A stretch of 64,000 bases of DNA from Parelaphostrongylus tenuis (GCA_019055375.1 JAHQIW010000480.1:1-64000); one strand, 5' to 3'. Counted from the stretch's first letter, positions 1 through 12,326 are shown. Translations and numbers: made by a program. The notes: generated by a model from the sequence alone, not told the origin.

Positions 1-1010
1 ATAAAACATGAAAGAAAATAGATTCATTGTTTCGCCGGTACTTCCATCTGAAATCCGATATGTTAATCCGTATGTGAAAAATCGAAGAGCACTTCATCCA
101 AACAGGAACAGGGTAGGACCTCAACACCTGAAGAACCTTCGGCCTGTTCTCATCAACGCACTGGCTTTGCTCTTCGCACACTACCGGTCAGAAATCAAGG
201 ACTCTAGTCAATTGAGTATTAGCAAGATCGAGTTGCTGTTTAAGAAAGGAGATCTTCACGACATCAGCAACTATTGCCTAAATCACTTGCTGTGTATCGT
301 CGATAGACTCTTCACTCAGCTCATCTCAAGGAAGATTGACAGAGCACTGAATGATGTACACTCATGCGGAAAAGCAGGAATTCAAAAAGGATTTAGTATT
401 ATAGATCAAATCCATACAATAACAAGACTCATTGAAGTTTTGCGAGAGCTCGGGAGACCGGTCTTCTTTACTAGAACAAGGCCCTTTGGTTCAACTGAAA
501 CAGAAGCAGTTTTGAAGCTATGGACAACCAGCGCGTCCCGACTCGGTGCACAAATAATCTTCGTGAGCTATATAAAGAATTCACGAGCAAAATATCACCC
601 TTATGTAGTGATATTAGTACCGAAGTAAAAAAAGAAACACGACATGGCGATACTATATCGTCAAAATTATTAAGTGTAACCTACCAGAGCATCGTAACAG
701 CATTAGAATGGGACAAGAAAGGAGTTAAAGTTGGTCATCGATAATTTAACCATCTTCGTTCTGGTGATATAGTTTCTTATAATACTTATAACACTAAGAA
801 TCAATCAGTGGAGGGAATTTTGACCAAACTCGACAATGTTAGTGAGCAGTTCGGTTTCCTACTAAATCCCATGAAACAACGTTTATAAGGAACGGATTCG
901 TTCTGAAAGCATTCACGCTCAATGGAAAAATGCTCACTTTACGTCCATGTGAGGCGAAAAAACAATATGATGAACGACTTAGCTGCAAATTCCTCATTTT
1001 TTTCCGTGTG
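1..1010 (+). pseudogene. RTE-clade non-LTR retrotransposon relic (reverse transcriptase)
   Basis: Translation of 8-628 and then, one frame over, 520-744 follows an RTE-type reverse transcriptase: a segment with HLKNLRPVLINALALLF, a degraded fingers region (KKGDLHDISNY), GIQKGFSIIDQIHT and a frameshifted palm region. The catalytic FADD box expected near 740-770 is destroyed: the DNA reads HLR-SGDIV, with the F-A-D-D residues missing. Homology continues in broken frames to the MMNDLA motif near 970-985. The left part lies outside the window. Two frame changes, stops and loss of the catalytic aspartates make it inactive. The match is to the same family as the better preserved copy at 12,743-13,534. 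Confidence 0.85.
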
Positions 1011-1109
1011 ACAACAAATATTTGTAGCGTTATCATTTCTAAACTTTTTGAAAAAATTAACCTTTTTTTTTTTGTCCGCGACTACACAGCCCGCTTTTTT
1101 TTAACAAAA

Positions 1110-1160
1110 CCCGTAGTCGAAAAGGTAGAAGCAGAGTAGAAAAGGTAGAGACAGAGTCAA
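1110..1160. repeat. short direct duplication
   Basis: A unit of about 20 bp, roughly AAAAGGTAGA followed by CAGAGT, occurs twice in succession. This is a small tandem duplication next to the RTE relic, with no coding signal. Confidence 0.5.
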
Positions 1161-1464
1161 ATGCTCCCTATCTATTATAACACATCATCAAGACCCTTTT
1201 GTAGATACGTCCGCCCTGTCGGTTATTCCGGTTTAGATCCGGTACTAAGTTGTCCATAATATTCTTGTCCTACTTGTCGACCTGCCTAGCGTTGCTCATT
1301 AAGCATTCGAAGACAACTGCTTGTCGATAAAGTAAGGGGTATGAGACAGAAGCTCTTTCTCATAAACATCGTTTTCCTGAAGGTTCGTGTGATGACTAAT
1401 CTTCTCAGAGACTTACATAACATCGTCAGTGATCGCCTATTTTATCTACTTATAGATCATAGAT

Positions 1465-1850
1465 TATATAGGTCAGCCCTGTTTCATAGACCACTGACAT
1501 GCGTGGCTCAAAAATGATTGCAAGGAATATTGAATTTTGAGCTATGGTCTTGAGAAAACACTCGAAACGAATGTTATGATATATTGAATATACTAGCCAC
1601 GAGCAATCGAGTGTTTAACACGCTGTGTTTGGTGAGTTTTTTCACTGGACTTAGAGTGTAAAGCGTTCGTCGTCGCTAACTCTTAGTGTGGGGACTGGAG
1701 CACCCACAGAGATTGGCAAAAGACGAGAAAGGGTAACTGCCCGATTGACGAGATCGCAAGATCGAAACACGCGTATCGGGCTCTATAAGTCAGCCCTGTT
1801 TGATAGACCACTGACATGCGTGGCTCAAAAATGATTGTAAGGCATATTTT
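1465..1850. repeat. pair of direct repeats of about 65 bp
   Basis: The segment at 1465-1531 (containing GTCAGCCCTGTTTCATAGAC and GCGTGGCTCAAAAATGATTG) recurs at 1784-1848 with a few changes. A diverged relative with GTGCATGGCTCAAAAATAAT lies near 28,640, followed in both places by a TTTTGAGC or ATTTGAGC-like stretch. This is an interspersed repeat of unknown class; the two local copies flank about 250 bp of unrecognised sequence. Confidence 0.6.
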
Positions 1851-1859
1851 ATTTGCATT

Positions 1860-2640
1860 AATTGCTCAAATAATCAAAGTGAAATTGAAGTGAGTTAGTC
1901 ACGCAGTCGGATTCATTTTGGTATTTGGCCTTTCACGTAAATTATTTGAGAATGTGTGTTCTGTAGTCTTGATCTGGAATCTCTATATTTAGTCTTGACT
2001 CTATTTCACTCTAACCATGAACCTACCCCTCAATGAAATGAATTCAAGCAGCTAGGAATCATATCTAGGCTTCACCTTCCTCTCCCACTTGCTGAAAATT
2101 CGAGCACTCTTGTATATTCTCTGTAATGTTCCTGTATAATCCTGTATTCCTCTTATGCTGGTAATGTACTGTTGTTATAAAGATAAACAATGATCCAATT
2201 ACGAGGATTCTGATGCAGAAGCAACTAATGAAAGCCTAGAGTGGCCAATCAACTCAAGCTACACTAAAAATCCACTAAATTTCATTGCTACATGCCCTGT
2301 TACAATGAGGAAATTCCTTGGATCCTCAGAAAAAAAATCTTAATTGGTTTTAAATGTTTCGAAAACTATAGCTTACTTTTAGGTGATTTATAAATTCCAT
2401 GGCTGCCATTTTTAGATGTCGATGCTGGCATTGTCAATGTTTCCCGCTATAGTACTCGCAGAATATGACCCGCTGAGCAAACTCATATCTCAAAGACACT
2501 GAGAGGGGATCACTTTCTGAGTGTCAAAGATGTTCATTTCTTCAATCCATAACGTCTACACCAATCACTGCGTGGGTGTCCTATCGTTGGGAAATGCCCT
2601 TCAAACCCGATTTTTATGTGCACCAAAATCAGCACCTGTT
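1860..2640. other. intergenic, nothing recognised
   Basis: AT-rich sequence without long open frames, repeats or splice-bounded exons that I can support. Confidence 0.4.
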
Positions 2641-2648
2641 CAATGAAA

Positions 2649-2929
2649 AGGATAAAGGCAAAAGCTCTTGACGGCATGCATTCGTTTTCAATATTTCACT
2701 TCGTTTGAGGTGATTGAATGCATATCTGGCCTTTACAATGACTCGCGGTGGCCTCCCGCTGTACCGAATCAATGGTGCTTATGCTCTCAGTCAAGCCTAA
2801 GACCAGTCTGGTACCAGTTTACCGAATTTAACGAAGATTGGATGGTTTGGCGTACTATGAGGGTGAATCGCGCCATTGACCTTGTGTGCAACGCAGGACA
2901 CCTCCAACCACTGTGCCATACGCGCTCTA
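2649..2929 (-). mobile_element. tRNA-derived SINE, copy 1
   Basis: Read on the minus strand this begins with a tRNA-like head (GAGCGC, then an A-box-like GGCACAGTGG, then a degenerate B box near 2860-2870). A tRNA-unrelated body follows, containing CTGGTACCAGACTGG and the complement of CTTTACAATGACTCGCGG, and it ends near the complement of GGATAAAGGCAAAAGCTCTT. It aligns by eye with six other copies in this window (41,628; 43,577; 46,101; 59,500; 59,831; 62,157). Its B box is damaged, so it is probably not transcribed. Confidence 0.8.
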
Positions 2930-2939
2930 CCTGTTCGAT

Positions 2940-3456
2940 AATCAATTGTAATATCTAATAATCTTCGACACAAATCCACAAAATGGGAATCCACTCCAAG
3001 CTGGTCTCAAAAAAACCGTAGTTGCCTTACTCAACCAAACAGTAGTGCATATACCGTACGTTGCAGGCTAAAAGAAATCTAGATAGAGTGAAATGAGCGA
3101 TTCATAAAAGTTAGCGGAGCATTTTCTGGAAACATAGGAAATATGCTTCAGAAGTATGAAACACTTGGCTATCCTATAAAATCTTTCGCACTATTGTTTT
3201 GTGGAATTTTTTCTATAGTATTGTTCGAAAAGCTTATGATTAGCTAGAGAATGTTCTAGTAACCTTGAAAGCGGTTGTATCACCATTGCTCACCATCTAA
3301 ATGAACTGAGCTGCCGCAAAGTACTTTCTTGATAGAAACCCAATGCATGTGTTGATCACCTGATGTTGGAAAGTCGACTCTTTCCCCCTTTTTAAAAACT
3401 GAGCTGAATCATGGTACACGTTCACCATTTGACCGTGATTTTGCAACCTCGGGTTA
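2940..3456. other. intergenic, nothing recognised
   Basis: No supported gene, RNA or repeat boundary seen. Confidence 0.35.
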
Positions 3457-3882
3457 TTATCTCTTCCACGCTTTGAAGTGGCGAGAAAAATATTCAGAAA
3501 TTGTCATTAGCTCAAAAGAGACCTCAGCGGTTTCTTGACTGCCACTCTCAATTTCTGCGAGCATAGCACCCAATCTTTGATCAGCAAATGGTTGCATAAC
3601 ATTGGATATGATCGTGATTGTATTGTTATCTCTTTGAATAAGTAACGAATGAATTAGTAAAAGTGTCGAAATGCAAAAGACTCTATGGGACAACCCGCTA
3701 GGTAACTGGAATATATGTATTTCGCTATCCATAATCTTTAAATTACGATGAGGGACAACATACGAAGTTCTCACTTGAACAATGTGGCTAGACGTTGTGA
3801 GCGCCGAATTAAATTCCTGAAGACTTCGTTCATGTGCCGGCGTGAGGTGTACGTAGATTTCTTGAGGTGACTGCAGTATCAA
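3457..3882 (-). CDS. unidentified open frame of 141 codons
   Basis: An uninterrupted frame encodes a hydrophilic start, a central hydrophobic stretch (FCISTLLLIHSLLIQ, about residues 70-84) and an acidic amphipathic C-terminus (GSQETAEVSFELMTISEYF). A frame this long is uncommon by chance in such AT-rich DNA. A consensus-like donor (CAA/GTGAGA) occurs inside it on the minus strand near 3780, so it could instead be pieces of spliced exons. I recognise no family. It sits directly downstream, same strand, of a reverse-transcriptase relic, but its sequence does not match the RTE C-terminus, so I do not assign it to that element. Confidence 0.25.
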   Translation of the reverse strand: MILQSPQEIYVHLTPAHERSLQEFNSALTTSSHIVQVRTSYVVPHRNLKIMDSEIHIFQLPSGLSHRVFCISTLLLIHSLLIQRDNNTITIISNVMQPFADQRLGAMLAEIESGSQETAEVSFELMTISEYFSRHFKAWKR

Positions 3883-3914
3883 CCGAAGTCTTTATTGCGT
3901 AATAAAGCATTTTA

Positions 3915-4380
3915 AGGACTGGATTCGGCTCCGTTATTTGGTAGGTAAACTTTCTGATGGGCTCAGATATGGCCCAAGCCGTCTTCTTCCTCTTTTTAAC
4001 TCCTTCTCTATAACATTTTCAATGCTCAGTGAGTACCCAAATCCAAGGTACACACTAGAGTTGTCCCCTTAGGTTGAAAAAAAAATTAGTTCTGTTCATC
4101 TTGATACCCTGGACTACTTATTAACACGGTTTCGTCCTAGTTATGCCTAGTTCAAACCTTTTCCTGGCTTCATCAAGTTTATTGAGCATCCTCTCTGCTT
4201 CACATATATTTCTAGAGAAGATAACAACGTCACTCGCAAAACCAGTTTAGTAGGAATTTTCTTAGCATTGAGATTTCCATATATTTTGGCATTTAGCCAA
4301 TATTTGAAGGTGGGACAGGCCTTCAACATTGACGAGTTCTGATAGTATTCAGTTCCATGCTCCCAAAGTCTTTTCATGGT
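3915..4380 (-). pseudogene. second RTE-type reverse transcriptase relic
   Basis: On the minus strand, 4240-4130 reads FASDVVIFSRNICEAERMLN in one frame, a clear version of the reverse-transcriptase motif FADDIVLFS followed by an AE-ML helix; the second catalytic Asp neighbour is altered (FASD). Further on, 4060-3930 reads SSVYLGFGYSLSIENVIE, then an EEL-type basic stretch matching the YLGR-MN-ENDL segment seen in other RTE ORFs. Frames are broken between the blocks. The VIFSRN form differs from the copies at 1 and 12.7 kb, suggesting a second RTE subfamily. Confidence 0.65.
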
Positions 4381-4384
4381 ACTT

Positions 4385-5500
4385 GAAGGTTGAATTCAGG
4401 GAGTGATGAAATTTTCGTCAGATTTGAATAACCCTTAAATTAATTTGGACGTAATTCTTGTAGCAGAATACCTGTTGAAATCCTGCTTACTCAGCTAATT
4501 AGTCTTATCCACAACCTTTGGTTTTTGCAAGAGTATAGTCTAACGAATAGGTCACAGGATAAACTCAATGGAAAAGTTGGGCGATAATTACCAAGATCTT
4601 TTTTGTTTCTATTCTTAGGTGAACTCACTGCACACAAAGTCCTGCACTGGTCGAAGATTTTTTCTTTCAGAAAACATCATATCATACGGCTCTCGAAAAA
4701 TGCATATAGATTGGGGCTTAGAGTTCCAAAAAAGTTAGCAATATTTTATCAGGCATAAGAAGTGTGCCTTTTAACGTGCTTCTATCGCAACTCAAACTTT
4801 AGAGGGCAGAATTCCTAATAGTTTTTCCAGTGAGAAAACGGAATGCGAGACAGGAGTTGTGGAACACGAAAAATTTTTATGAGTTTTTTATGGTTATTTT
4901 CGGATCAAATCCATACTGTGACTTCCGTTGATTTCCATCGTCTGTGCTCTATTTTGGCACCGTAGATCCACGGCCCCTGTATCTCTAAGTGGCAACTGTG
5001 GACGGTCTGCTCCACCTCACCCATGACGTTCAATGGGTATTTTGGGGCTGAATTTGATGAACTAAATAAGTATATACTAAACTATGAAAAAAGCAATGCA
5101 AATATATTAAAAACGATACTTTCAAAAAATTCTCAGAACTTTTTGCGCTGCCTAATGTGATAGTTTCGCTACTTTGTCATTTGCACTTTTACAACAAAGA
5201 TGGCCTATTTGCACCACGTTAAAGGTATCATTTGCTCTTGATTTCGAGGATGGTATAATTCGCGCAGATCTGAGCTGGACGTTCGCGAAAGATCATGATT
5301 GCCTTTCAATCTCAGAAAAAATCATTTGAACCCTCCTTTGCCGGTGCACCAAAGTCTTCATTCAGGGTGTATATAAGATGTTAGAGAACTATCAGTTCTA
5401 TCTGTATGTTTCTATCATGATTTCCTTACGAAACATTGTAAATGTTTGCTTATGCAAGAGTCGCTGTCTCTTTGCCCCCAACAAAATAACTTCGGTACTC
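4385..5500. other. intergenic, contains a solo foldback arm near 4955-5035
   Basis: No gene seen. At about 4955-5030 the sequence with GTATCTCTAAGTGGCAACTG and GGACGGTCTGCTCCACCTC matches either arm of the inverted repeat at 54,345-54,575, so it is a solo arm or truncated copy of that element. The remainder is unrecognised AT-rich DNA. Confidence 0.5.
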
Positions 5501-5503
5501 ATA

Positions 5504-6373
5504 TGTTAGACGGCGACAAATAAAAAACCGATCCTATTCGCTGCACAGAATCTTTTCGTAAGAGTGTTAGTAATCATTCGAAAGCCTAAATATGTGGCTA
5601 GATCTGCCCATGGTCGATTTTCAAAACATCCTTCTGTAACGCTGTAAAATGCAAAATAAGATTATGTTTCACACGTCGTGTTCTTTTCCTTTCTCGCTTA
5701 TATTTGGCTGGACATAACTCCTCCCTTAGAGTGCTAGTACTAATTCGACAGCACAAGTTTGGAAGAACTCAAATATGTGTCTGCTTTTTGGAAAAGCTTA
5801 TTTGATAGTGCTGTACGGAAAAGAAAAGATCTGTGCTTTACACCTCGCCGCACAGAGCGCTTTTTTTAAACTATCTGTCATCATTTAATTGCGTAAGTGT
5901 GAATAATTCCAATACTACGCTTATTTTCAAGAAAAATCGTTAGTAGGAAACATACGATCGAGTATTACATGTTGGCCGAGCTTGCTTATCGGCTAGTCCA
6001 TGGGGTCGGGGCCAATTGATCGACTCGTTGGCCGTTGGCTATGTGGGATGTAATTTTTTATTCAATTGGAAATTCTTCTCCGCTTTTAGAGAAACTTCAA
6101 ATAAGTCGATTGACTCAGATACTATGAAAGCTTCTCTACACGTTCATATGATTTTCGTTCTTCCAGAGAGTTTTACAAGTGATAAAATGAAGACGAACGG
6201 CAGATGTGAAACATAATTTTATTTTCGATTATACAATGATAAGGGTGTTTTGAGAAAACGACCACGATCAGCTGTAGGCAGAGATTGAAGCTTTCGAACA
6301 ATTACTAACACTTTTGTGAAAAGTTCCTGTCCAGCGAATGAAGTCCGTTTATCACTTGTCGCCATCTAACATC
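5504..6373. mobile_element. long-terminal-inverted-repeat foldback element, family A copy 1
   Basis: The left end carries TGTTAGACGGCGACAAAT and the right end, read in complement, ATGTTAGATGGCGACAAG. Inside the ends, both arms continue with related sequence (AAGAGTGTTAGTAATCATTC on the left, the complement of TTACTAACACTTTTGTGAAA on the right). There is no transposase. The same arms recur at 34.3, 36.8, 49.5 and 52.7 kb, with a solo right arm at 43.4 kb. It is a non-autonomous DNA element (MITE or foldback type); the driving transposase is unknown. Confidence 0.7.
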
Positions 6374-6479
6374 TCGAGAAAAACTCGAATATTCGTGTTT
6401 GCTCCACACACTATCAGTTATTGTAAACTCATAAAAATATTTGAACGATCAATTCTGCAAGCGTATATTGACGTCGGAT

Positions 6480-7015
6480 GAGAATGGGTCTGGGTCTACC
6501 TAATCAGTCACGATCGAAGCAAACGTTGGATTCCAAAGGTCAACTCCGCTATCAATTGCACGTCAAAATCCATTTACCAAAAAGTCATGATCTGCAAATG
6601 GTGGGATTTTAGCGGTGTCTTGTATTTCAAACTCATTCCGAATGGTCGCGTTATCACTGCCGAACTGTACTGCAAGCAGCTGGACCGAGTCTATGATGCG
6701 TTGACAGATACTATACTTAACATTGATTTGTCGAAAGCGCGCTGTTTTAGCAAGAAAGTGCCAAATCCCACCCTGCAAAGAGAACTAAGGAAAAGATTGA
6801 TGGATTGCAGGGAGTCTAGGTCTTGCCGCACCCATCCTACAGTCCCGATGCTGTGTCGCCCCAGCATGCTCTTCACCGTCCAATGGAACATTCATTCCCT
6901 TCGTGAACGCCGATTTGAGATATTTAATCAAGTTGAAGAGACATATCAGGAGTTCCTTAATTCAAAACCCAAGGATTGGCGCATCCGAGCAGATCCGGAA
7001 GCTCAAAATTAGTCT
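6480..7015 (+). pseudogene. mariner transposase relic (C-terminal half)
   Basis: The frame at 6587-7012 follows the mariner catalytic domain: CKWWDFSGVLYFKLIPNGRV, then YCKQLDRVYDAL, then a scrambled stretch, then LRERRFEIFNQVEE and LNSKPKDW near the C-terminus. Homology extends upstream in another frame to about 6490. The HQDNARPH block with the second catalytic Asp and the SPDLAPSDY block are degraded, so the protein cannot be active. The N-terminal helix-turn-helix half and a left terminal repeat were not found. Confidence 0.75.
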
Positions 7016-7985
7016 ATATTTTGAAGAATAATTGCTGTCAAATTCAACTTAATTTATGTATAAATTCGATTTCTAGCGGGTGTTGAAGAGCTTTCTCGTC
7101 AACGCGATAACACTCTGGTTCTTCTTTCAATTGTTATGAACTATTATTGCTATGTACTCCTTGTTTCTTCAATTATTTCTTGAAGATTATAATTTTTTCT
7201 GAATAAACGTCGAGACGGCGTGCGTAGTTTTTGTTACATGATGATTCAAAGCACCTTAGAGGCTTTTATACACTTTTCCCTATCTACTACCTAATAACAG
7301 AACGACGATCGCGAATAACTCATTAGAAGCGAAACGAACAGAATGCTGCTGGTCACTTCACTGAGAGTATTTTTGACGCCGTAATCAATGACTACTTTCG
7401 AGATTGTGGCCATGGGAGCAGACCCCAGTTGGATAACCTTAGAATGTGATAGGGGCGATTTTAGGACATATCAAAGCCATTTACGAGAGCGACCACATTA
7501 TGCCTAGGAAGGACAGTTGAATCAGGTGACAGTATGATTCTGATATCAACATATGACATGTACCTATACATTCGAAAGTAAGCGTGCTTCTCTTGTTACC
7601 CATCATGACTGAAGATAGAGCGAGAGAGTTGAGATAATTGACATTACAGAACAGAGAAGGTAATCACCGCATCACTGTAAACTTAAGAAACGCTAGTTTC
7701 GCCCTATACTCCTCTGTCCGTTCGCGATCGTTTGTCAAAAATCCTGATAAATGGAAAAACCTGATACTATTTTACATGAAGTCTTTTGAGCACCATATAT
7801 AGTGAGAGGAGAACGTACCAAATATTCATTACACATCGAAAGACTATGATATGATGAGTGAGAAATTAATTTTGATATGTTGACGCACTTAACATAATGT
7901 TGTACACGATGTTCACAAAGAACTCTTTCACTTCTACTTTACTGAACGCATCGTGTTCTACAGTTACTTCATGGACATCCAAATA
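7016..7985. other. intergenic, nothing recognised
   Basis: No gene or repeat boundary that I can support. Confidence 0.35.
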
Positions 7986-7987
7986 TT

Positions 7988-8132
7988 TCATATATATTAT
8001 ATATATATATATATTATATATATATGTGTGTACATATACATATGCATATACATACATGCGTACATCTGTATTTACATATATGTACGTATATTTGTACATT
8101 CACATATATATATGCATGTATATGTGCTCCTT
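7988..8132. repeat. TA/TACA-rich microsatellite
   Basis: Alternating TA runs grade into TACATA and TGTACATA units. Open frames across it in all directions are low-complexity artefacts (Tyr/Ile rich). Confidence 0.9.
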
Positions 8133-8496
8133 TGCTCTACAGTTCTATTATGCGCACCTGCTTATTGTTATTGAGCGAATATGGGAGACACCTATGTGAT
8201 AAATACGTAAAGAACGCAAAAAAACAAGCTCTGATGATTGTGTCAGCATAACAGTAGAAGTACAACGACATCCATGGACCAAATCATTTGATTTTGATAA
8301 GTTCTGCTTGAATGAAGTCTCGTCATCCAGACATGAGAATACCGAGATGAATAATGGTGATATCAAGTTGGTTCGTCTGTGGCACTCAATGTATTGGCGA
8401 ACAGCTTTCTTTCAACCAGTTCCTGCTTTGATTCCTCGTTTCCTATCGAGTCCCACGGCTGTACATCGGCTGAAAATTGCTCAGTTTCAACCAGCT

Positions 8497-8713
8497 GACT
8501 CCCGCGGGCCCAAACTGGGCGCGTCCGCCAGCGTAGGCACTCCGCCTCCAGTACTGCTTTTTCCTGTATGACCTGCAACTGAGTTTTGGACTTATTCAAG
8601 GGCGGTCTTGCAACGAAAAGTACTACTGAAGTCGGTGACTAACAAGAGAAGAAGAGGTGGGGTCGTCCTCACGCTGGCGCACACGCTCAGTTTAGGTCCA
8701 CGGGAGTCAACTG
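8497..8713. repeat. inverted repeat with arms of about 58 bp
   Basis: The arm 8497-8555 (CCAGCTGACTCCCGCGGGCC through GTAGGCACTCCGCCTC) is the imperfect reverse complement of 8655-8713 (GAGGTGGGGTCGTCC through CACGGGAGTCAACTGG). A loop of about 100 bp separates them. The arms are far richer in GC than their surroundings. No transposase or flanking duplication was found. Confidence 0.65.
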
Positions 8714-8719
8714 GCTAAA

Positions 8720-9640
8720 TGTTGTGGATCTGTCAAAGCTGGCAATATTGGTCTGAATTTCTTTCCGATTAACATCATGGATATTCACTCGTCACGACTG
8801 ATTACTAAGCCATTGAATCTATTCATCTCAATGATTTGCAACCTCAATCACCTGTATCGCCTGTGGTGTTGCTGATCGTTGAGTGATTCAAACGGGCACC
8901 AGTAAGACTTCATTTCCCTCTGTTTCGTGCAAGAGTAGTGCAGAGGATTCTCGTCACTGTGTGAGGTCGATGAGCATTATATTAATGTTGAAGGGTTTCC
9001 GTGAGAAAATCAAACGATTGTTGATGGTCTTCCTATTGTATGTTTGATATCTCGAGAAGCCCTGTCTGATTGTAATGACTTTCGCCTATATGTTGTCATT
9101 GAAACGAATTGCATGTCTGGCCTACCCCATCCTCGATATCCTAACGTGCAGAGCGGCATCTATAAACTTCAATCGTTGACGTAGGTCAGAACTTTGCATC
9201 CTTTCTCTCATTTTCGAGATAAAAGAAATTCTTAGAGACAGTTATTCGATTATATGTTTAACAATTCCATGTGAACCTTTATCCTGCCTATACATTGACC
9301 AGGTTAAGTATCATATGTTGAGATAGGGAAAATGGTTAAGTCAAAAAGGTGGTTATAAATCCAAAAGTTCTTCTAGCTCTCTATTACACGTTCGATACTC
9401 TTAAGCACCACGCAAGCCACTCGCTTCCTCGTCCTCAACTCTGCGGCTGAGTCGTTCAGCACACTGACTCTAGATGGACGTGGCTGGAAATTCGGAGAAT
9501 CCATTCAGTTGAGCATAAATGGGGCATTCAGACTAATCCGTTCTCATTACAATCGTCTTCGTGAAATTTAGTGGAAAATTAAGCTCTCTAGAAGCATTGT
9601 CGGAATCGGTCAATATTCGTTCCGCCTAGCTGATGATTGG
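8720..9640. other. intergenic, nothing recognised
   Basis: No supportable gene, RNA or repeat. Confidence 0.35.
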
Positions 9641-9659
9641 TGTTACAGAAACTATATCT

Positions 9660-10480
9660 TCAGCAAAGCGAAGATGATATATTGTCAAAGAACGATCTTT
9701 GCCCCATTATAATGTTTGCATAGAGTTCTGCATCTTCATATAAATCACAAAGAATCTTTCTGCATTGAATACGCACGCCTTGACTATCCCGCTTCCATGA
9801 CTGCTTTTCTTCCAACTCAATTCTACGCCTTTTCAAATCGATGGAAGTAAAACAGAGCGCTCTGTTGTACTTTTGCGAAACTTCAACGATTCTTGGTGTA
9901 TGGATGTGGTCTATAGTACTGAATCCTTTATCGCAAACCTGGTTATTCATATTGCTAACCGTCTAACGCTCCGTCAATCTTGTTTAAGATAAATCAAGTA
10001 AAGAATTTGTAAGCGATGGACAGCAAGTAGATTGAGCGGAGTTGCCGATGTCGTGAAGATTTTCCTTCCTTAACAGTAACACGACCTTGCTGGTTCTCCT
10101 TGACCAGAAACACTGCACTCTGATAAGTAACGTGCAAAGAGCCGCACGGATGCGTTGAGGAGAACTAGCAGGAGGTTCTACAGGCGTTGAGGCCTTACCC
10201 ACTCTGAACCAAGTGTTGTTCACCTTTCCCCGACGGATTAGCATTTGAGGTTTTGAAGGGGTGAAAGTGTGTGATGACAAATCCATTCCCTTTCATTTCA
10301 AACGACGGTAGGAATATGTGGCTATTGAAGAGCACGCGCAGTGATCGTAGATGATTTTCTTTGAAGCTTTTCGGGAAGCTGTAACTGTTCCGTCTAGATG
10401 TAAGTGCAACCATCTTGGTTTTATGATCAACGAGGCTAAGGTGGGCTTTGCGGATACTTTTCACAACAACTGCTGCTCTT
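9660..10480 (-). pseudogene. RTE reverse transcriptase relic, minus strand
   Basis: Reading from 10,464 downward, successive frames give DHKTKMVALTSR, then FNSHIFLPSFEMK, then PSGKGEQHLVQSG, then KVVLLLRKENLHDIGN, and finally DKGFSTIDHIHT with VSQKYNRALCFTSIDLK. This is the same order as in the RTE copy at 1 kb (KKGDLHDIS, KGFSIIDQIHT). At least three frame changes and the lack of the rest of the palm domain make it a dead fragment. It runs 5' to 3' toward lower coordinates. Confidence 0.8.
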
Positions 10481-10489
10481 CCATCTCTG

Positions 10490-12320
10490 AGATTTTTTTT
10501 TATTCCTTCTCTGCACCGTTATACAAGTTCAGACGCGAGCTGGCGTTTTCCCCGGGCTCGTGCTATTCTACATTGCCGTATCACCATGAATGTATCTAGA
10601 GACAAACGTTCCTTGGTAATTTTCTAACTATCGGTTTTTGTATAAGGATATTGTACGAGCCGGTCGAAATCTTCGCTGATGTTGTCAAGGACGAGATTTT
10701 CCCAAAAGTCTAGACTGATAATTTGAATAAATCCCAATTCATGGTAGCTTCAAAATTAGGTTGTCTGAATGTAGCAGCTGTTTCCTTTTCGTTAAAAAAG
10801 AATGTTGCGCGAAAAAGCCATTGATCTGATCCCATATAGAATAACGGAACAACTGTTACATCGATTACGCAGAACCTTCGATTTAGCAAGATGTGGTCTT
10901 TTTCGTTATGGCACTATCAATAGAAAGATTCACACTTTCATGGCCGAGAATGTTCTCTGAAGAAATTTCCCTACTCAGTACGAAACGCTACAAAATTGTC
11001 TTTGTCACAGCTTGATGTTGATGCGTAAATAGCTATTATGTCAAAGCCGGCATTGATTCACATTGTTTCACCTGCAAACGTTCGATCTGAATTTATAGTT
11101 GTTTGAATGAATTGACGTTCATGGTGAAACTCGGTTAAGCGAGAACTACAACGTGACAAACACCTCAATCATTGGAAAATCCGTAAAACAGCTATTCTTC
11201 GGTGTCGTAAACAGCATGAAATGGGTGGCTTCCTCCCGTCTTAGTCAGGTCGATGACACTGCACATCGTTCTTACCTGCGTTGACAAGACTTCTATAAAG
11301 AATACTTATGCAGGTATACGTGCATTATAGGTACACATCGTCTCCTTAGTCCGCTCCAATTTGGACAAGTTACTATGGTCCTGATGATTTAACAGCCTCT
11401 CGATACTGGGCCTTTCCAATGCTGCCGTACCTAAGGCCTTTCATGGTCACCAGAATAAGGTTCAATCAGTTCACTGTATTGAACAAGTGCACGCGACTTG
11501 ATAGCTCGCCATTCTCTTCCGAATGAATAAGCGGAGTTTGTCTTTGAGAACCAACTCCTAGCCACCTCCCATGTATTCGATTATTGCACTTCTGGTCGAT
11601 TTGGGTCGTAAAAGATGTATGCCAAAATGGCCCACCAGAAGAAGAGCGTCCATTCATCAACACCATTTACGTCTCAGGAAAGCACATGAACGCTTTACAT
11701 CTGGGTTCAATTGTCGCATCCGCCACTTGCAAACGCGCACCCTGCCCTCGCAAGTAACCGAGCAGAGACCATTTTAGGTAAGAAATCCGTTCACTTGCTA
11801 TAATCCCTAGAAAATTTCTTCTTCTTCTGAACGGCAACTTCTTTTCCGATTATGCAAAATACTTTGACGTCGATAGACGGAACCACTTGTGTACCAAAAA
11901 TGACTATACAATCAAATTCTTTACCTGACAGCACGGGCGTTCAGGACGGTTTCATTACAAAAACATATATTCAAATATGATAGAACCTTTTTGGTGATAG
12001 TAAAAAATTTTTACAGTCTGGATTAGATGTCATTCTGAAGAAACTATCAAAGACTGCCGTTTGATATACTCAAAAACAGCCTTGTATGCCAATCCTAGAG
12101 ATCACGTCTTATTGCCTAAATGTTCCACATTGATAGCGTCACAATTCGCATGTTCTTATATGAAAACTCCCACAAAATTTAGTAAACACTTTATAGGGAT
12201 TTTCCGCAAAATGTGTTAGTCATGTTTCCTCATTTCTCCCGGTTGCCCTTTCATTTGGTTCGAAGAGAAAAGTATTAATTTGTTACAAAATCTGCTCAAA
12301 TCTATAGCGTGATTTTGACG
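10490..12320. other. intergenic, downstream of the transporter gene
   Basis: No gene recognised. Short open frames at 11,466-11,777 on both strands overlap each other and show no family match I trust. The 3' untranslated region of the minus-strand transporter gene should lie just below 12,327, but no canonical AATAAA is visible on the minus strand there. Confidence 0.35.
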
Positions 12321-12326
12321 CTACAA

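Noticed and set aside
2668..2994. Open frames on both strands
   Set aside because: They translate a decayed SINE; the same pseudo-peptides recur at 59.6, 60.0 and 62.3 kb.
7866..8251. Several overlapping open frames rich in Tyr, Ile and His on both strands
   Set aside because: They are translations of the TA/TACA microsatellite; length without stops is a by-product of the repeat.
11466..11777. Possible RTE endonuclease fragment on the minus strand (an EENGEL-like motif)
   Set aside because: Only a few residues match and neighbouring blocks in order were not found; too weak to annotate.
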